From Acidimicrobiaceae bacterium (GTDB taxonomy: Bacteria > Actinomycetota > Acidimicrobiia > Acidimicrobiales > Aldehydirespiratoraceae), in NCBI GenBank assembly GCA_026706815.1, contig JAPOYA010000043.1:1-33666 (forward strand): 33,666 nt of DNA, in the 5' to 3' direction. Position numbers and translations under genes: made by a program. This document shows positions 16,979 through 24,550 of this stretch, piece by piece (the first letter of the stretch is position 1; every line of letters begins with the position of its first letter). Below the pieces are notes generated by a model. The model did no database searches, was not told where the DNA came from, and saw nothing but the letters and a program-made list of their open reading frames with translations.

Positions 16979-18280
16979 ATGAGTTTGACAGCTGCGATCG
17001 ACGTCGGCACCACCACGGTTCGTTCGGCGGTGTTCGACGGTGAGGGTGAGCGTCTCAGCATCGCCCGCGCCACTCTCGGTTCTCGGCATCCGTTTGCCGG
17101 CGCCGTTGAGCAGAACCCTGACGAGATCATCAGCACCTCGGTGGCTGTGTTCCGCAGGAGTTTGGCCGAGGCCGGTGTTCAAACGGCAGACATTGACGCT
17201 TTGGGCATCACCAACCAACGGTCCAGCGTGGTCGCGTGGGACGGCGACACGGGGCACGCTCTGCGGCCGCTGATCGGCTGGCAGGACACACGCACCGCAG
17301 CACGTGTCGCGGAGTTCGTGACAGCCGGAATCCCGCTCAACACTTCAGCTTCTTGCACCAAACTTGAATGGCTGATGGCCAATGACGACTCTGTCGCTCA
17401 CGCTCATTCGACAGGCGCCCTTCGCTTCGGGACCGTCGATACCTGGCTGAGCTGGGCCTTGAGCGGAGGGGCGGTTCATATCACGGATCCTTCGAATGCG
17501 GGGGCAACGGGCTTGTACGACCTGTACGGCGGTGACTGGTCGAGCGATGTGTTGGCCTTGTTCGGGGTGCCCCGCGAAGCGATGGCGACTGTTGTGGCGT
17601 CAGATGAGACTGTCGGTCATTGCGATCCGGAACTCGTTGGTGCTGCTATCCCGTTAGCGGCCCGGTGTGGGGACCAGATGGCCGCGTGTGCGGCTCACGG
17701 CATGGTCGACGGGACTGCAAAACTTACGCTCGGCACCTCAGGCATGCTCGATGTCGGCACCGGCTCGACCATTGCCGATGCCCCATCCGGTTGTTACGCC
17801 TTGCCCCTGTGGCGCCGCACCGTCGACGGAGTGCTCGTCGACGAGTTCTTGGTGGAGGGCTCGATCCTGACCGCGGGTTCGGTGATCGAGTGGCTCATCA
17901 GAGTCGGACTGCTGGATCGCATCGAGCGGCTGGACGAAATCGCCGCGTCGGGTAGACCCGGAGTGGAATTCGTCCCCTCATTGGCAGGACTCGGTTCGCC
18001 TCACCAGGATCCTGAGGCTCGGGGTGCGGTCCGCGGGATCGGGCTGGAGACCACAGCCGCCGACCTCGTCCTCGGAGCGATCGCAGGAATCGCCGCTCGG
18101 GTGGCTGAGCTGACAACCCATATGGGTGTTGCAGGCCCGCTTCTGGTTGACGGCGGGTTGAGCCAATCTCAAGTGCTGCTCGAAGCCATCCGGAAAAAGA
18201 CCGATTTGGAAATCCACCCCGCTCGCGATCACGAAACAACCGTGCGCGGCATCTCGTTGCTGGCCGGACGCGACGACTGA
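16979..18280 (+). CDS. glpK: FGGY-family carbohydrate kinase, probable glycerol kinase
   Basis: A 433-residue FGGY kinase. The phosphate-binding AAIDVGTTTVRSAVFD start, the ITNQRSSVVAWD segment, WQDTRT and the catalytic Asp232 in RCGDQMAA are as in glycerol kinase, which phosphorylates glycerol to glycerol 3-phosphate. It is shorter than the usual 490-510 residues, mainly in the loops and the C-terminal end. The frame extends upstream to 16898, but the ATG at 16979 begins exactly where family homology begins. It lies 90 bp after the ADPS-like gene in the same frame and probably in the same operon. Other FGGY sugar kinases cannot be fully excluded, but the GlpD neighbour favours glycerol. Confidence 0.85.
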   Translation: MSLTAAIDVGTTTVRSAVFDGEGERLSIARATLGSRHPFAGAVEQNPDEIISTSVAVFRRSLAEAGVQTADIDALGITNQRSSVVAWDGDTGHALRPLIGWQDTRTAARVAEFVTAGIPLNTSASCTKLEWLMANDDSVAHAHSTGALRFGTVDTWLSWALSGGAVHITDPSNAGATGLYDLYGGDWSSDVLALFGVPREAMATVVASDETVGHCDPELVGAAIPLAARCGDQMAACAAHGMVDGTAKLTLGTSGMLDVGTGSTIADAPSGCYALPLWRRTVDGVLVDEFLVEGSILTAGSVIEWLIRVGLLDRIERLDEIAASGRPGVEFVPSLAGLGSPHQDPEARGAVRGIGLETTAADLVLGAIAGIAARVAELTTHMGVAGPLLVDGGLSQSQVLLEAIRKKTDLEIHPARDHETTVRGISLLAGRDD

Positions 18281-18412
18281 CAGCGAACCGACCGCCGGGC
18301 CACCGCCGACGAGCGACAGCCGACCGAATAAAGGGCACTGCGTCGATTTCTCGCCGATTGTGACACCCCTATACAGTGAAGCTGAGCTTGTTCTGACACC
18401 CTGGGGGAAATA

Positions 18413-19900
18413 ATGACTCGAAACCGACCGAACACGACCTTGCGCCTTCTGGCGCTGTTGCTCAGCTTTTTGTTGCTGGCCGCAGCCTGCGGAGGAGACG
18501 ACGGCGACGACGCCGAACCAGTGAGCGGTGACGACGGCGACGACATGGTCGAAACCGACGACAGTGACGGTGACGACATGGCCGACGACGGAGACATGGA
18601 CGACGACGCCGACGACATGGACGACGACGCCGACGACGGAGACATGGCCGACGATGACATGGCCGAACCAGAGCCCGAACCCGAACCTCGTACCGCCTCA
18701 TGGCGGGGCATCACCGAAGACACGATCACCGTCGGGGTCGCAATGCTCAACTTCGAGCTTCTGGTGGACATCAACCTGTCACCAGCGGGCTGGGGAGACC
18801 AGCAGGGCGTCTGGGAAGCTCTGATCGCCAACCTCAACGCCAACGGTGGCATCAACGGCCGAACCGTTGAAGCCGTGTATGAGTATTACAGCCCGATCGA
18901 TCCCGTAGACGCCGAACGCGTGTGTACTGCTCTCACCGAGGACAACGAGGTGTTCGCGGTCCTCGGCGGTTTCGTCGGACCACTCGCTGGAACCGCGGAC
19001 CCCTGCATCACCGGCCTGAACGAGACCATCCTCATCGGAGGCGAAATCAACGCGGCCGAACTAGCCCAGTCCCGAGCTCCCTGGTATCACCCCAGCGCTA
19101 CCATCGAATTCTCGACTGACAACCTTCTCGGACTGCTAGTCGAGACCGGTCGCCTGACCGAAGGGATGCCGGTCTACGTAATCGCCGGGCGGGCCGCTGA
19201 AGCCACCGTCGACCCGGTTGTCGAAGCTTTCGAGGCGCGCGGCGCCAATGTGGTCGGCCGCTCGATCATCGAGGCCAACGACGGTGAGACCCTCGCTCAG
19301 AACCAGCAGATGGAAGTGATTCTGGAACGCTTCAAGGAGTCCGGCGCCGAAGCAATAATGATCCCCGGTAATCCCGCCGCCACGATCCGCGGCATCGGCT
19401 TGGCGGGCCTCAACGGACAGGTCCCGGTGTGGAACAACAACCCCGGTGGGCTCAACAACCTCGGCGAGACGATCACCGACAAGTCGATCGCCGACGGGGT
19501 GCTCACTTCGCTCGGCCCGACCGACACCGAGATCTACGAGGACTCGCTCTATCAGTCGGCCTGCAACGACGTGGTCGCCGCTGCCATGCCCGACGCCGAT
19601 CTCCGACCGCCGACCGACTACGCCGAAGGCGAGGAGAACTGGTTCAACCCGGTGCGACGTTACTGTCGCCATCTCGCTCTGTTCGTGGAGATCGCAACCG
19701 CAGCCGGGGTGAACCCCACCCACGACAGCTTCAGAGCCGGGGCTGAGAGTCTGACCGACTTCGCCCTGCCGGGCGGCGCTGCCTCGCTCAGCGCCACCAA
19801 GCTCGGCGCCGACGATCTGGTGCGGCTCGCCGCCTACGACCACACTGAGGGCGACGGCCAGACCGTGCCGGTCACTGACCTAATCGACGTCTTTCCGTAG
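18413..19900 (+). CDS. ABC substrate-binding lipoprotein, branched-chain amino acid type
   Basis: A 495-residue secreted lipoprotein. A basic start and a hydrophobic stretch lead to the lipobox LLAAAC, with lipidated Cys26. Next comes an extremely acidic linker of about 65 residues rich in Asp, Met and Ala (29-91). A periplasmic-binding fold of the LivJ type (Peripla_BP_6) then follows, beginning at ITEDTITVGVAML and including NANGGINGR and the VCTALTEDNEVFAVLGG segment. A GGGGGAA-like ribosome site precedes the ATG. No permease or ATPase for this class is adjacent, so it is an orphan here. Ligand unknown; the family binds amino acids, amides, aromatic acids and others. Confidence 0.9.
   Translation: MTRNRPNTTLRLLALLLSFLLLAAACGGDDGDDAEPVSGDDGDDMVETDDSDGDDMADDGDMDDDADDMDDDADDGDMADDDMAEPEPEPEPRTASWRGITEDTITVGVAMLNFELLVDINLSPAGWGDQQGVWEALIANLNANGGINGRTVEAVYEYYSPIDPVDAERVCTALTEDNEVFAVLGGFVGPLAGTADPCITGLNETILIGGEINAAELAQSRAPWYHPSATIEFSTDNLLGLLVETGRLTEGMPVYVIAGRAAEATVDPVVEAFEARGANVVGRSIIEANDGETLAQNQQMEVILERFKESGAEAIMIPGNPAATIRGIGLAGLNGQVPVWNNNPGGLNNLGETITDKSIADGVLTSLGPTDTEIYEDSLYQSACNDVVAAAMPDADLRPPTDYAEGEENWFNPVRRYCRHLALFVEIATAAGVNPTHDSFRAGAESLTDFALPGGAASLSATKLGADDLVRLAAYDHTEGDGQTVPVTDLIDVFP
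18593..18634 (+). repeat. 21-bp perfect tandem duplication in acidic linker
   Basis: Two perfect adjacent copies of a 21-bp unit (18593-18613 and 18614-18634) encode two DMDDDAD heptads in the linker of the binding lipoprotein. The surrounding linker DNA is built of further degenerate GAC-rich units. Confidence 0.85.
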
Positions 19901-19952
19901 TCCCCACACGGCCCGCAGTGATGGCGCAGTCATCGGTCCGCGGCTGTGGATG

Positions 19953-20840
19953 TCATGTGCAGGAAGCCTCGAAGATGCTCCCGATTGAGGAGTCAAGCAT
20001 GGCGTCGAACTCTTCTTTGCTCTGCTGAGCGTTGAGTCCCTCGGTGAGGGCCCGAGAGAAACTGGCGACCATTCCAGGCTGGCGGGACAACCGGTCGTTG
20101 GATTCTTGACGGCTGTATCCGCCCGACAGGGCCACGACCCGCAGAACCCGCGGATGGGCAATCACATCGCTGTAGAAGCCGTCCTCGGAGGGCAGGGTGA
20201 GCTTCAGCATCACCGACTGGTCTTCACCCAGTTGGTCGAGATGCGCAAGGATCGCCGTCTTCAGCATCGTTTCGGCTTCAGATTTGGTGGAACTGTTGAT
20301 GTTGACTTCGGGCTCGATGATCGGCATCAGGCCGGCCGCGAGGATCTGCTTGCCCACCTCGAACTGCTGGTCGACAACCGCGTCAACACCTCCTTGGTCC
20401 GCTTCGTTGATGACCGAGCGCATCTTGGTGCCGAATATGCCCATGTCATTGGCTCGGTCCAGCAGGTCGTCCAATGCTGGCATCGGCTTCATGATCTGGG
20501 CGCTGTTGGATTCTGTGTCCAGCCCCTTGTCCACCTTGAGGAACGGCACCACCCGCTTCTGTTCCCACAGGTGGGAGGCACTCGGTTGACCTGCGATATC
20601 GCGGTCCATTGTCATCTCGAAGAGAATCGCGCCGAGGATCCGGTCACCGTCGAAGCTGGGGCTGGTCACTATGCGGCTGCGCATCTCGTGCACGAGATCA
20701 AACATCTCGGCGTCGCCCCGGTAGGCGTCCTCGGAAACTCCGTAGAGCTTCAGAGCCTTGGGCGTGCTCCCGCCGCTCTGGTCGAGCGCGGCAATGAAAC
20801 CGTCTGCCTGCTTGATCTTGTTGAACTGCTCTGTGTTCAT
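19953..20840 (-). CDS. fda: fructose-bisphosphate aldolase class I
   Basis: A 295-residue class I aldolase of the bacterial Staphylococcus/Fda type, splitting fructose 1,6-bisphosphate into DHAP and glyceraldehyde 3-phosphate by a Schiff base. The N-terminal GFIAALDQSGGSTPKALK, MRSRIVTSPSFDGDRILGA and VVPFLKVDKGL segments are typical. The Schiff-base lysine is Lys213 in MLKLTLPSEDG, and VVALSGGYSR is the phosphate-binding loop. The frame begins at 20873, but the ATG at 20840 matches the family start and has an AGGA site upstream. It converges on the binding-protein gene with about 50 bp between stops. DHAP links it loosely to the nearby GlpD module. Confidence 0.95.
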   Translation of the reverse strand: MNTEQFNKIKQADGFIAALDQSGGSTPKALKLYGVSEDAYRGDAEMFDLVHEMRSRIVTSPSFDGDRILGAILFEMTMDRDIAGQPSASHLWEQKRVVPFLKVDKGLDTESNSAQIMKPMPALDDLLDRANDMGIFGTKMRSVINEADQGGVDAVVDQQFEVGKQILAAGLMPIIEPEVNINSSTKSEAETMLKTAILAHLDQLGEDQSVMLKLTLPSEDGFYSDVIAHPRVLRVVALSGGYSRQESNDRLSRQPGMVASFSRALTEGLNAQQSKEEFDAMLDSSIGSIFEASCT

Positions 20841-20990
20841 TCCTGCCGCTTTCCGGTTGTGTGCGAACCCCAAGGATACGCCGCCTCAAGTAATACTTGT
20901 TGGGGCCGGGCGCGTGTATCTTCCATCCCATCGAGTTGCCGCCGTTTCTTTGCCGACGACCCGTGGCAGATGTCCACATCTCGACACACG

Positions 20991-21018
20991 CCTTGTAGAA
21001 TCCCGAAGCTCCTTGTAG
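20991..21018 (+). promoter_or_regulatory. direct repeats upstream of the AbrB-type gene
   Basis: CCTTGTAG occurs at 20991-20998 and again at 21011-21018, a 20-bp period, just before the ATG at 21028. TAGAAT at 20996-21001 could be a -10 element. The position fits an autoregulatory operator bound by the AbrB-type antitoxin, but this is inference from position and spacing. Confidence 0.35.
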
Positions 21019-21027
21019 GGTGATCGT

Positions 21028-21270
21028 ATGGCGAGCACAGGCGACCTGCGCGTGTCGTGCCGGGGACAGATGAGCCTGCCCGCGGCACCGCGGCGGCGTT
21101 GGGGCCTCCATGACGGCGGCGATGTGGCCTACCTTGACCTGGGCGACGCGATGCTCCTACTCCCTGGCCGGATAGCGGATCTGCGTGCCGAGGTGCTGGC
21201 GTCGATCACCGACGCTGACTGGGAGAACTCAAGCCGAGGCTTCGGGGATCCGGAACTGGCCACCGAGTGA
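21028..21270 (+). CDS. AbrB/MazE/SpoVT-type DNA-binding antitoxin-like protein
   Basis: An 80-residue protein with the swapped-hairpin AbrB pattern in its N-terminal half: a GQMSLPAAPRRRWGL segment, then a hydrophobic DVAYLDLGDAMLLLPG strand. The C-terminal half is acidic and probably helical, as expected for the toxin- or partner-binding part of a type II antitoxin. An AGGGTG ribosome site is right upstream. Its stop overlaps a GTG that starts a short truncated frame (GTGA), an arrangement typical of toxin-antitoxin operons. Since the partner is broken, the antitoxin-like gene may survive as an orphan repressor. The family call is good; the exact type is uncertain. Confidence 0.75.
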   Translation: MASTGDLRVSCRGQMSLPAAPRRRWGLHDGGDVAYLDLGDAMLLLPGRIADLRAEVLASITDADWENSSRGFGDPELATE

Positions 21271-21377
21271 CACAACTAGTAGACGACCAGATCCTTGGCT
21301 CATTGTTGCGTGGCAATGGGCCCCCGAACCTTGACGAACCTGTCTTCACCACCGGTTGCTGGTATGTGCGCCTGTGA
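21267..21377 (+). pseudogene. truncated partner of the AbrB-type gene
   Basis: A 36-codon frame starting at a GTG that overlaps the AbrB-type stop by four bases. The peptide begins VTQLVDDQILGSLLRG and ends at TTGCWYVRL. From memory this resembles the N-terminus of a larger protein (well over 100 residues) that commonly follows AbrB-type genes in actinobacteria and that I believe is PIN-like or of unknown fold. The stop TGA at 21375 cuts it off, and no continuation is recognisable in any frame before 21520. The gene is therefore probably a remnant after deletion. Too short to detect by usual gene callers. Confidence 0.55.
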
Positions 21378-21430
21378 GCCCCAACGGATTCCAATGACTG
21401 GAATAAGAGGCTGGCGAGTTCTGGAGAGCC

Positions 21431-21454
21431 GACGCTCTGCCTGAGCAGAGCGTC
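21431..21454. other. perfect 10-bp inverted repeat (hairpin or operator)
   Basis: GACGCTCTGC at 21431-21440 is followed by a CTGA loop and its exact complement GCAGAGCGTC at 21445-21454. It could terminate the short AbrB-type transcript, though no T-run follows, or serve as a binding site. Its right arm overlaps the first of the 23-nt iterated elements. Confidence 0.75.
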
Positions 21455-21519
21455 CAATTCATACAGTTAAGCCCGTCCAATCCGTATAATTCAAGCCGTC
21501 CGATAAGTAGACTTGCTGG
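21451..21519 (+). repeat. three 23-nt iterated elements before the ATPase gene
   Basis: The motif CGTCC(A/G)AT starts at 21451, 21474 and 21497, exactly 23 bases apart. The first two copies agree at about 16 of 23 positions, and the third more loosely. The array ends at the ATPase start codon (21521). Equal spacing of about two helical turns on one face suggests cooperative protein binding, for example autoregulation. Confidence 0.7.
21485..21490 (+). promoter_or_regulatory. candidate -10 element of the ATPase gene
   Basis: A consensus TATAAT lies inside the second 23-nt iterated element, 31 bases before the ATG. This would give a short leader without a ribosome site. No good -35 hexamer is visible at the usual distance, so repeats may substitute for it or block it. 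Confidence 0.45.
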
Positions 21520-21520
21520 T

Positions 21521-22795
21521 ATGGACGCCTATCTGCCTCGCATCGTCGACACGGAACTGGACATGCTCACCGAGGGCCTGCCCGCAGTGGTCATCGAAGG
21601 GCCGCGTGCTGTGGGCAAGACCGAGACAGCTCTGCGGCGTGCTCGTACGGTTCACCGGCTCGACGACGCCAGGCAACTGGCCATCGTGCGGGGCGATCCC
21701 GAACGCCTGCTCGTCGGCGAACCACCGATCCTGATCGACGAATGGCAGCGCTACCCCGACTCGTGGGACATGGTCCGGCGCCGCGTCGATGCTGATCCTG
21801 GCACGGCGCGATTCCTGCTCACCGGCTCAGCCGCTCCGGCAACGCCGCCGACGCACTCAGGCGCCGGCCGGATCGTCACACTGCGGATGCATCCGATGGC
21901 GCTTGCCGAGCGCGACCGAGCGGAACCGACGGTCAGCCTGAGCGAACTGTTGAGCGGCGCTCGGCCCCCGCTGGCAGGCACGTCGGACATGAAGCTCTCC
22001 GATTATGCACTCGAGATCGAGCAGTCGGGCTTTCCCGCCATCCGTGAGCTCGACCGCGGTCTACGGGAACGCCAGATCGACAGCTATCTCGACCACGTGG
22101 TCGAGCACGACATCGACGAGCTCGGCAGTGGCGTGCGAGACCGGGCATCTCTGCGCCGCTGGCTGGAGGCCTTCGCAGCCGCCACCGCCACGACCGCCGC
22201 CTACACCTCGATTCGCGACGCAGCGACGCCCGGTGCAGGCGACCCGCCGTCAATGACCACCGCGGCTATGTACCGGAGAGTCATGGAGCAGATGTGGATT
22301 ATCGAGGAACTGCCGGCCTGGCTGCCCACCCGCAGTCGCTTGCGCCGCTTGGCCGCTTCGCCGAAGCACCATCTCACCGACCCCGCGCTCGTCATGAGCA
22401 GCCTGGGCATCGGTGTCGAGGCCCTGCTAGACGGCATCACCACACCGCAGGTCACTCAGCGCGACGGCACGCTGTTGGGCAACCTGTTCGAATCGCTGAT
22501 GACCCAGTCGGTCCGCGTCTACGCGCAGGCAGCGCGAGCCCGCGTCTCGCATCTGCGCACGCGCGGCGGTGAACACGAGGTGGACCTGATCGTCGAGCGT
22601 CGAGATGGCAGAGTCGTCGCGTTGGAGGTGAAACTCACTGCCATCGTCGACGACGATGACGTGCGGCACCTGCGCTGGCTCGAGGACCGGATCGGCGACA
22701 ACCTGCTCGACGCCGCGGTCATCAGCACCGGCCACGAGGCCTACCGCCGACAAGACGGAATTGGAGTCATCCCCGCCGCGCTGCTCGGAGCGTGA
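21521..22795 (+). CDS. AAA ATPase of the DUF4143 family
   Basis: A 424-residue protein of the AAA_14/DUF4143 group. The P-loop is GPRAVGKT (27-34) and Walker B is LIDEWQR (71-77), followed by a sensor-like LLTGSAAP segment and GAGRIVTLRMHPMALAER. The C-terminal DUF4143 region ends in a HEVDLIVERRDGRVVALEVKL segment. Its E-D-E-x-K pattern is like a PD-(D/E)XK nuclease-type fold, which DUF4143 proteins often carry. Biological role is not established; such genes are common in accessory DNA and occur near toxin-antitoxin genes. It starts at ATG directly after iterated elements, with no obvious ribosome site. It is flanked on both sides by gene remnants, suggesting it arrived by transfer. Confidence 0.88.
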   Translation: MDAYLPRIVDTELDMLTEGLPAVVIEGPRAVGKTETALRRARTVHRLDDARQLAIVRGDPERLLVGEPPILIDEWQRYPDSWDMVRRRVDADPGTARFLLTGSAAPATPPTHSGAGRIVTLRMHPMALAERDRAEPTVSLSELLSGARPPLAGTSDMKLSDYALEIEQSGFPAIRELDRGLRERQIDSYLDHVVEHDIDELGSGVRDRASLRRWLEAFAAATATTAAYTSIRDAATPGAGDPPSMTTAAMYRRVMEQMWIIEELPAWLPTRSRLRRLAASPKHHLTDPALVMSSLGIGVEALLDGITTPQVTQRDGTLLGNLFESLMTQSVRVYAQAARARVSHLRTRGGEHEVDLIVERRDGRVVALEVKLTAIVDDDDVRHLRWLEDRIGDNLLDAAVISTGHEAYRRQDGIGVIPAALLGA

Positions 22796-22873
22796 GCCCC
22801 ACACACAAGAACGCACGCCGAACCAGGCGCATTCACCGAATGTCAATCAAACGGGCAAACCCAGGGGATCGCT

Positions 22874-23056
22874 TCATCCGTTTGGTTCTGGGCGGGTTCC
22901 GGTTGCGGTGCCGCTGTCACGCGCAAAGTCACCCTCGACCGGTCGTTCGACTTTCAGCACTGTGGCACCGAGATCAGCCAATTGACGCGTGGCGAAGGGT
23001 GCCGCAACCGCCTGTTCCAAGGCGACGACGGCTACCCCGTCGAGCGGTCTATCCAC
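22874..23056 (-). pseudogene. CaiB/BaiF (family III) CoA-transferase, N-terminal remnant
   Basis: About 60 codons on the minus strand starting at GTG 23056. The peptide DGVAVVALEQAVAAPFATRQ, then LADLGATVLKVERPVEGDFAR, is the unmistakable N-terminus of a family III CoA-transferase (normally about 390-400 residues). Homology stops near 22919, and the frame ends at 22874. The catalytic Asp further on is missing, so it is inactive. Its start overlaps the end of the upstream amidotransferase gene by 8 bp, which suggests it was once the next gene of that operon. The missing part would have lain where the ATPase gene now ends. Confidence 0.75.
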
Positions 23057-23759
23057 GGCCGGCGGCCTCGACAAGCCAGCTGAAAATGGGATCGGTGTCA
23101 CGGGTGGGCATCATCTCGGGGTGCCATTGCACACAGACGATCGGAAGGCTCGTGTGTTCCAGTCCCTCCGCAACTCCATCTTCAGACCAACCGGTCACGC
23201 GAAGGTCCTCCCCGACTGCGTCGACCGCTTGATGATGGAGTGAGTTGACCCAAACCGTTGCTCCGTACAGATCTCTCAATATCGAATCGGGTTCGAGCCT
23301 GACCTCGTGGAGTTCGTGGTCAACAGCATGTCCGACGCCGGAATGCGGTGGCACGTCTTGGTGAAGGGTGCCACCGGCACCGACGTTGACGATCTGTTGC
23401 CCTCGGCAGATGCCCAGTACGGGAATCTGGCGATGAACCGCTCCCTTGAACAGGCCGAGCTCGAGGTCGTCTCTCTCGGGTTCGGGGGGGTAGATGTCTG
23501 TTTCTGACTCTGCGCCGTAAAGACTCGGCTCGATGTCGGTGCCTCCCGTGAGGAGCAGTCCGTCGAGCCGGTCGATGATCAACAGCGGATCAACATCGAT
23601 GGGCAGATGTAGGGGAAGTCCACCAGCAGCAATAACGCCCTTCGCGTAGTTCGCGAAATACAAGTCGATCTGCATATCAGCGAAGGTCGTCAACATTCCG
23701 GCTATGTCGCGCCCGGCCTTGCGACGACCGGGCAGTCCGATCAAAGGACGGGTGGTCAT
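23049..23759 (-). CDS. gamma-glutamyl-gamma-aminobutyrate hydrolase-like class I amidotransferase (peptidase C26)
   Basis: A 236-residue class I glutamine-amidotransferase-like hydrolase related to PuuD, which removes the gamma-glutamyl group from gamma-glutamyl-GABA in putrescine breakdown. The nucleophile Cys118 lies in GICRGQQIVNV, and the His213-x-Glu215 pair is in QWHPEMM. An internal TGGTDIEPSLYG segment and NSLHHQAVD are typical of the family. The frame begins at 23822, but ATG 23759 has an AGGAGA site upstream and matches the family start. It follows the other amidotransferase by 11 bp on the same strand, so they form an operon. No gamma-glutamyl ligase or putrescine gene is nearby, so the substrate could be another gamma-glutamyl amide. 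Confidence 0.9.
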   Translation of the reverse strand: MTTRPLIGLPGRRKAGRDIAGMLTTFADMQIDLYFANYAKGVIAAGGLPLHLPIDVDPLLIIDRLDGLLLTGGTDIEPSLYGAESETDIYPPEPERDDLELGLFKGAVHRQIPVLGICRGQQIVNVGAGGTLHQDVPPHSGVGHAVDHELHEVRLEPDSILRDLYGATVWVNSLHHQAVDAVGEDLRVTGWSEDGVAEGLEHTSLPIVCVQWHPEMMPTRDTDPIFSWLVEAAGRG

Positions 23760-23770
23760 GTCATTCTCTC

Positions 23771-24490
23771 CTACTCGCTTACAAGCGATTGCTCCAAGAA
23801 CCAGTCGACGAGTGCGTGGCACTGTTTGGCATTGCGCTCTTCGTGGTGGCGCATCTCGTCCATCATTTTCGTGCGATCGAGGTCTAGCGAGGCGAGGTAC
23901 TCGTCGGCCGATCCCGCCAGGAAGCCTGCCACATGACCCGGATCAACCTCAGGATGGAACTGCGTGCCCACAGAGCGACCGATGCGGAAGAGTTGGACGG
24001 CGTTCTCGTTTACTGCCAGAACCTCAGCCCCGGGCGGCACTGTGAAACGGTCGTGATGCCATTCGAACCAAGGCCCCGGGCCGACCGGGTTGTCAACACC
24101 GTTCACCGCATCGATCTCGTACCAGCCGATCTCCGTCACCGGCGACTCCTCCACGGAACCGCCCAGCGCTTCTGCCAGCAGCTGCCCGCCGAAGCACACA
24201 CCGAGGATCGGAGTTCCACCCTCGTGAGCAGCTCTCAACAACTCGAGTTCAGCATAGATCCAATTGGAGATCTCGTCTTTGTCGGCAAGTGAGCGGATCG
24301 AGCCCATGGGCACGATGATGTCGTAGTCTTCGAAGTCCGGCCACGGTGCGGGTTCGTTGGGACGCTCGTAGTCAGAGGTGACGACATGGTTGTGGACATC
24401 CCAGCCGAGTTCGCTGAGCCTCACCTCAATCTGACAGCCGACGCCGTCGGGTTCGTGCATGATGATGAGTGCTTGCGGGACTTTGCTCAC
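23771..24490 (-). CDS. class I glutamine amidotransferase (GMP synthase-like)
   Basis: A 239-residue stand-alone class I glutamine amidotransferase domain. The nucleophile Cys99 lies in GVCFGGQLLAEALGG, and the His179-x-Glu181 pair is in QFHPEVD, completing the catalytic triad. The WFEWHHDRFTVPPGA segment is typical of GMP-synthase-like amidotransferases of unknown partner. These often act as hydrolases of gamma-glutamyl compounds or supply ammonia to an unlinked synthetase. The gene leads the operon with the PuuD-like hydrolase and the broken CoA-transferase. Two adjacent amidotransferase-like enzymes of different subfamilies suggest a shared gamma-glutamyl route. The partner enzyme is not in this window. 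Confidence 0.88.
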   Translation of the reverse strand: MSKVPQALIIMHEPDGVGCQIEVRLSELGWDVHNHVVTSDYERPNEPAPWPDFEDYDIIVPMGSIRSLADKDEISNWIYAELELLRAAHEGGTPILGVCFGGQLLAEALGGSVEESPVTEIGWYEIDAVNGVDNPVGPGPWFEWHHDRFTVPPGAEVLAVNENAVQLFRIGRSVGTQFHPEVDPGHVAGFLAGSADEYLASLDLDRTKMMDEMRHHEERNAKQCHALVDWFLEQSLVSE

Positions 24491-24550
24491 AGGTCAAACC
24501 ATATGTGGACTTGGCCGGTACCGGACACAGATTCGTATTCGCCGAATTGA

